A DNA stretch of 64,000 nucleotides from Janthinobacterium sp. CG3. Lineage in GTDB: Bacteria > Pseudomonadota > Gammaproteobacteria > Burkholderiales > Burkholderiaceae_D. Below the pieces are notes generated by a model. That model searched no databases. It was not told where the DNA came from and saw only the letters and a program-made list of their open reading frames with translations. A program made the translations under genes and the position numbers. This document shows, one piece after another, positions 61,968 through 64,000 of the stretch. The stretch is taken from NCBI RefSeq assembly GCF_000344615.1, contig NZ_KB467824.1, forward strand, positions 1,328,592 through 1,392,591, read 5' to 3'. The first letter of the stretch is position 1. Each line of letters opens with the position of its first letter.

Positions 61968-62313
61968 CGGGGGAAGGAGGTCTGAGCAGGCCGTCCGGCG
62001 CCGGGTCGGGCACGAACTGCGTGATATCGTCGAATTGAAGCGCAGAAGGGCCGATAAGCATGGCTGGCATGGCCGGCAAGGGCAGCCCGGGGGGCTGGTG
62101 CGCGGCCGAGTGATCCGAAACATGCTCGGCTGACTCGTCCGAGTTGTCGTAATGCACGGTGCCGTCGGCGTCGTGGTGGTGCTGGACGCCGCCGGCATGG
62201 TCGCGTTCATGCGCGATGCCCGCCCCCTGCGCAGACGTCATCGTGCCAAATTGCATGGCGAAGCCATGCAAAGGCAAAAGGCAGATCAGCAGCAGAAAAA
62301 ACAAACGTCGCAC
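61957..62313 (-). CDS. Small His-rich periplasmic protein of the metal-efflux operon
   Basis: This 118-aa protein has a signal peptide (MRRLFFLLLICLLPLHGFA) and a run of His and acidic residues (HERDHAGGVQHHHDADGTVHYD, around residues 35-56, in outline; also EHVSDHSAAH). It resembles the small CzcI-like or metal-sensing proteins placed first in Czc/Cus-type operons. The pump, adaptor and outer-membrane genes follow on the same strand. Binding of a divalent metal or copper is likely but not shown. Confidence 0.75.
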   Translation of the reverse strand: MRRLFFLLLICLLPLHGFAMQFGTMTSAQGAGIAHERDHAGGVQHHHDADGTVHYDNSDESAEHVSDHSAAHQPPGLPLPAMPAMLIGPSALQFDDITQFVPDPAPDGLLRPPSPALG

Positions 62314-62417
62314 GGTGTAGCCCAGAACGGAATGCGCTAATTATATCAGCGGGAGGGGGGCCGTCGGCAGCGCGTCGGCCGCACTATTTTCTCAGCGTGG
62401 CCGGGCAGGCGCCGCAG

Positions 62418-62451
62418 CGCGCCCCCCGCCTTCTCATGGCGGGGGGGCGCG
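62418..62451 (-). terminator. GC-rich hairpin after the chitinase gene
   Basis: CGCGCCCCCCGCC and GGCGGGGGGGCGCG enclose a 7-nt loop. It lies 134 bp beyond the chitinase stop codon. Strong pairing but no clear T-run, so termination is possible rather than proven. The rest of the 62314-62584 gap shows no gene. Confidence 0.5.
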
Positions 62452-62584
62452 GCAAGACATTCATGACCGGTTCGATCAACGTTGCCAGGCGCGCCGAGCG
62501 CCATGGAACTCGTCAGGCTACAGGTGGGGCCGAAAGCGATTCGCATGTGCGCCGCCACCTGGCTGATAGTTTTCGCTGGCGCCC

Positions 62585-63925
62585 TTATGGCAGCGTTCGG
62601 AGCACCGCCTTGGTCGGTGCCGAGAAGTTATGGCCGTCGTGCTTGTCCCAATTGATCGACCAGGTCATGACGCCGCGGAAGTCCGGGTAGGCCGCCGCCG
62701 GCCGGATGGTGCCGCAGTTGAGCAGGCGCGTCAGGCAATTGAGCGCATTGCTCACGTCGGCGGAGGTGGTGAAACCCGAGTTGGCCGAGCTGCGTCCCGA
62801 CGGCACGCCAAAGCCGACCTGGTCCGGCCGCAAACCGGCGAACGTGTTGTTACCGTACTGGAAGCCTTCGATCAACATTCTTGCGGTCGCCACCAGTTGG
62901 TCCGCCGAGCCCGCCTTAATGGCATTGACCGAGTAGGGCGTGTAGATGTCGCCATTGTTGTAGTACTGTGGATGCAGCACGGTCAATTCGTTGCGCAGCG
63001 CGTTAATGATGGGAATATACGCGCCCCAGATGCTGCCATAGCTCGTGTAGCCGCCTTCGACATACACCCATTCCGGGGCCATCGACAGGTAAAAAGTCGA
63101 ACCAACCTTGGCTTTGAGGTTCTTAACCGCGATCGGCAGGTAGGTCTGAATGGCGGCACCTTGGGCGACGCCGTTTTCCAAGTCGATGTCGATGCCGTCA
63201 AAGCCGTATTTGGTCATGATGGCGTACAGGCTGTTAGTGAAATTGGTCGCTTCGGTGGTCGAGCCGACGGACACGGTTCCGTTCTGGCCACCGAGTGACA
63301 GTACAATTTTCTTGCCCTTCGCCTGTTTGGCCTTGATATCGGCGATGAACTGCGCCTCGCTGCCGGCCCCCGGATCGAGCGTCAGACTGACGTTGCCGCC
63401 GCCGGCATTGTCCGCGAACGACACCATGATGACATCCCAGTCATCGCTGATCTGGGCAATCGGATAGGTCGCGCCGCTTGGATTGGTGAAGTTGTGCCAA
63501 TAGCCGATCAACGCGTGTTTTGCCAGGCCGGGGGTTGGCGTAGGAGTTGGAGTTGGAGTTGGAGTTGGAGTAGGAGTCGGCGTTGGGGTAGGAGTGGGAG
63601 TGGGCGTGGGAGTAGGCGTCGCGCCGCAACTGCCCGCGCTGCTCCAAGGCTGGCCGCTACCCGCACCGCCATTGCTGGTCGAAGGATTGTTACCCTGGGT
63701 CCAATAATTCGCGTTGTAGTTGACGCTGTTATAGCTGGCCTTAGCTCCGCTCACATAGACTGCGCTGCTGCTCCATGCAGCATAGCAATCCGCCGCAGCC
63801 GCGACCACAGTGCTGCTCGCGTAGGTCTTTGTGCCACTTTCGCTTGCCCCTTCGCCGCCACCGCAGGCCGCGAGCGTGCCGCCGAACACACCGACTACCA
63901 AGCTGTTGATGATTGTCTTGTTCAA
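62585..63925 (-). CDS. Secreted GH18 chitinase with a chitin-binding domain
   Basis: This 446-aa enzyme starts with a lipoprotein-type signal (GGTLAACGGG). A chitin-binding CBM5/12 module follows (residues about 47-100; CYAAWSSSAVYVSG, YWTQGNNPS, GQPWSSAGSC). A Thr-Pro linker of about 15 repeats connects it to the GH18 catalytic domain, which has LSLGGQNG near 208 and the DGIDIDLE active site near 243-250 with its catalytic Glu. It hydrolyses chitin outside the cell. AAGGAG precedes the start codon. No chitin-uptake gene is nearby. Confidence 0.95.
   Translation of the reverse strand: MNKTIINSLVVGVFGGTLAACGGGEGASESGTKTYASSTVVAAAADCYAAWSSSAVYVSGAKASYNSVNYNANYWTQGNNPSTSNGGAGSGQPWSSAGSCGATPTPTPTPTPTPTPTPTPTPTPTPTPTPTPGLAKHALIGYWHNFTNPSGATYPIAQISDDWDVIMVSFADNAGGGNVSLTLDPGAGSEAQFIADIKAKQAKGKKIVLSLGGQNGTVSVGSTTEATNFTNSLYAIMTKYGFDGIDIDLENGVAQGAAIQTYLPIAVKNLKAKVGSTFYLSMAPEWVYVEGGYTSYGSIWGAYIPIINALRNELTVLHPQYYNNGDIYTPYSVNAIKAGSADQLVATARMLIEGFQYGNNTFAGLRPDQVGFGVPSGRSSANSGFTTSADVSNALNCLTRLLNCGTIRPAAAYPDFRGVMTWSINWDKHDGHNFSAPTKAVLRTLP
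63533..63622 (-). repeat. Tandem hexamer coding the Thr-Pro linker of the chitinase
   Basis: About 15 degenerate 6-bp units (on the plus strand mostly AGTTGG, AGTAGG and AGTGGG) encode Thr-Pro pairs between the chitin-binding and catalytic domains. Units differ mainly at third codon positions. Length may vary by slippage, changing linker length without breaking the frame. Confidence 0.8.
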
Positions 63926-64000
63926 TTACGTCTCCTTGTTATTGGTTTTGCTACGTCGAAAAGCACAGAAAAACTTGTCTTTTCGAGAATGCGAGCATTC

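Noticed and set aside
63533-63622. CRISPR-like array
   Set aside because: Six-base units without spacers, inside a coding frame as Thr-Pro codons.

Overview
The window is GC-rich DNA from a Gram-negative bacterium. Gene families, codon use and gene order suggest a betaproteobacterium of the Oxalobacteraceae type (Massilia/Duganella/Janthinobacterium-like). That placement is an inference from the gene set, not a database match. No rRNA, tRNA or CRISPR array was recognised.

Region 1 (1-31.7 kb) is most of a hybrid PKS-NRPS hydroxamate siderophore locus that continues off the left edge. It holds the C-terminal KR-ACP end of a PKS, a one-module NRPS (C-A-T) and a three-module NRPS with terminal thioesterase (C-A-T-C-A-T-C-A-T-TE). 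Tailoring, transport and iron-release genes follow: an IucB-like acyltransferase with an alpha/beta hydrolase, an N5-hydroxyornithine formyltransferase, a TonB-dependent receptor, an ornithine N5-monooxygenase, a PvdQ-like periplasmic acylase, a PvdE-like ABC exporter, a type II thioesterase and a FhuF-type ferric reductase. A-domain specificity residues read by eye predict Ser, Ser, a Thr-like residue, and a residue probably N5-hydroxyornithine. Seven transcription starts in this region carry the same promoter pattern (TAAA, 17 nt, CGTC). This is the pattern expected for an iron-starvation ECF sigma factor of the PvdS/OrbS type, so the separate operons look like one regulon. The sigma gene is not in the window.

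The siderophore locus is split at about 17.6-22.2 kb by foreign-looking DNA: a cysteine-pair hypothetical protein, a dead DDE transposase and a frameshifted serine resolvase of an old transposon, and a small alpha/beta hydrolase-MarR operon with two identical palindromic operators.

Region 2 (31.8-43.7 kb) is ordinary accessory content: a LysR regulator divergent from an MFS transporter and an outer-membrane barrel; a second LysR divergent from an arylsulfotransferase-like protein plus an ABC importer of the sulfonate/nitrate class; a tyrosine recombinase; a GNAT acetyltransferase; and a TetR-SDR pair with matching operator sites.

Region 3 (43.9-55.3 kb) has a large hybrid histidine kinase, a Tat-exported molybdenum hydroxylase operon (Mo subunit, 2Fe-2S subunit, triheme cytochrome c), a TipAS-like protein and a cystathionine beta-lyase-like enzyme. 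An ISAs1-family element with perfect 10-bp target duplications sits in the 3' end of the 2Fe-2S gene and separates it from the cytochrome gene.

Region 4 (55.3-64 kb) is a minus-strand heavy-metal RND efflux operon with small His-rich and periplasmic accessory proteins, then a secreted GH18 chitinase with a chitin-binding domain and a Thr-Pro linker.
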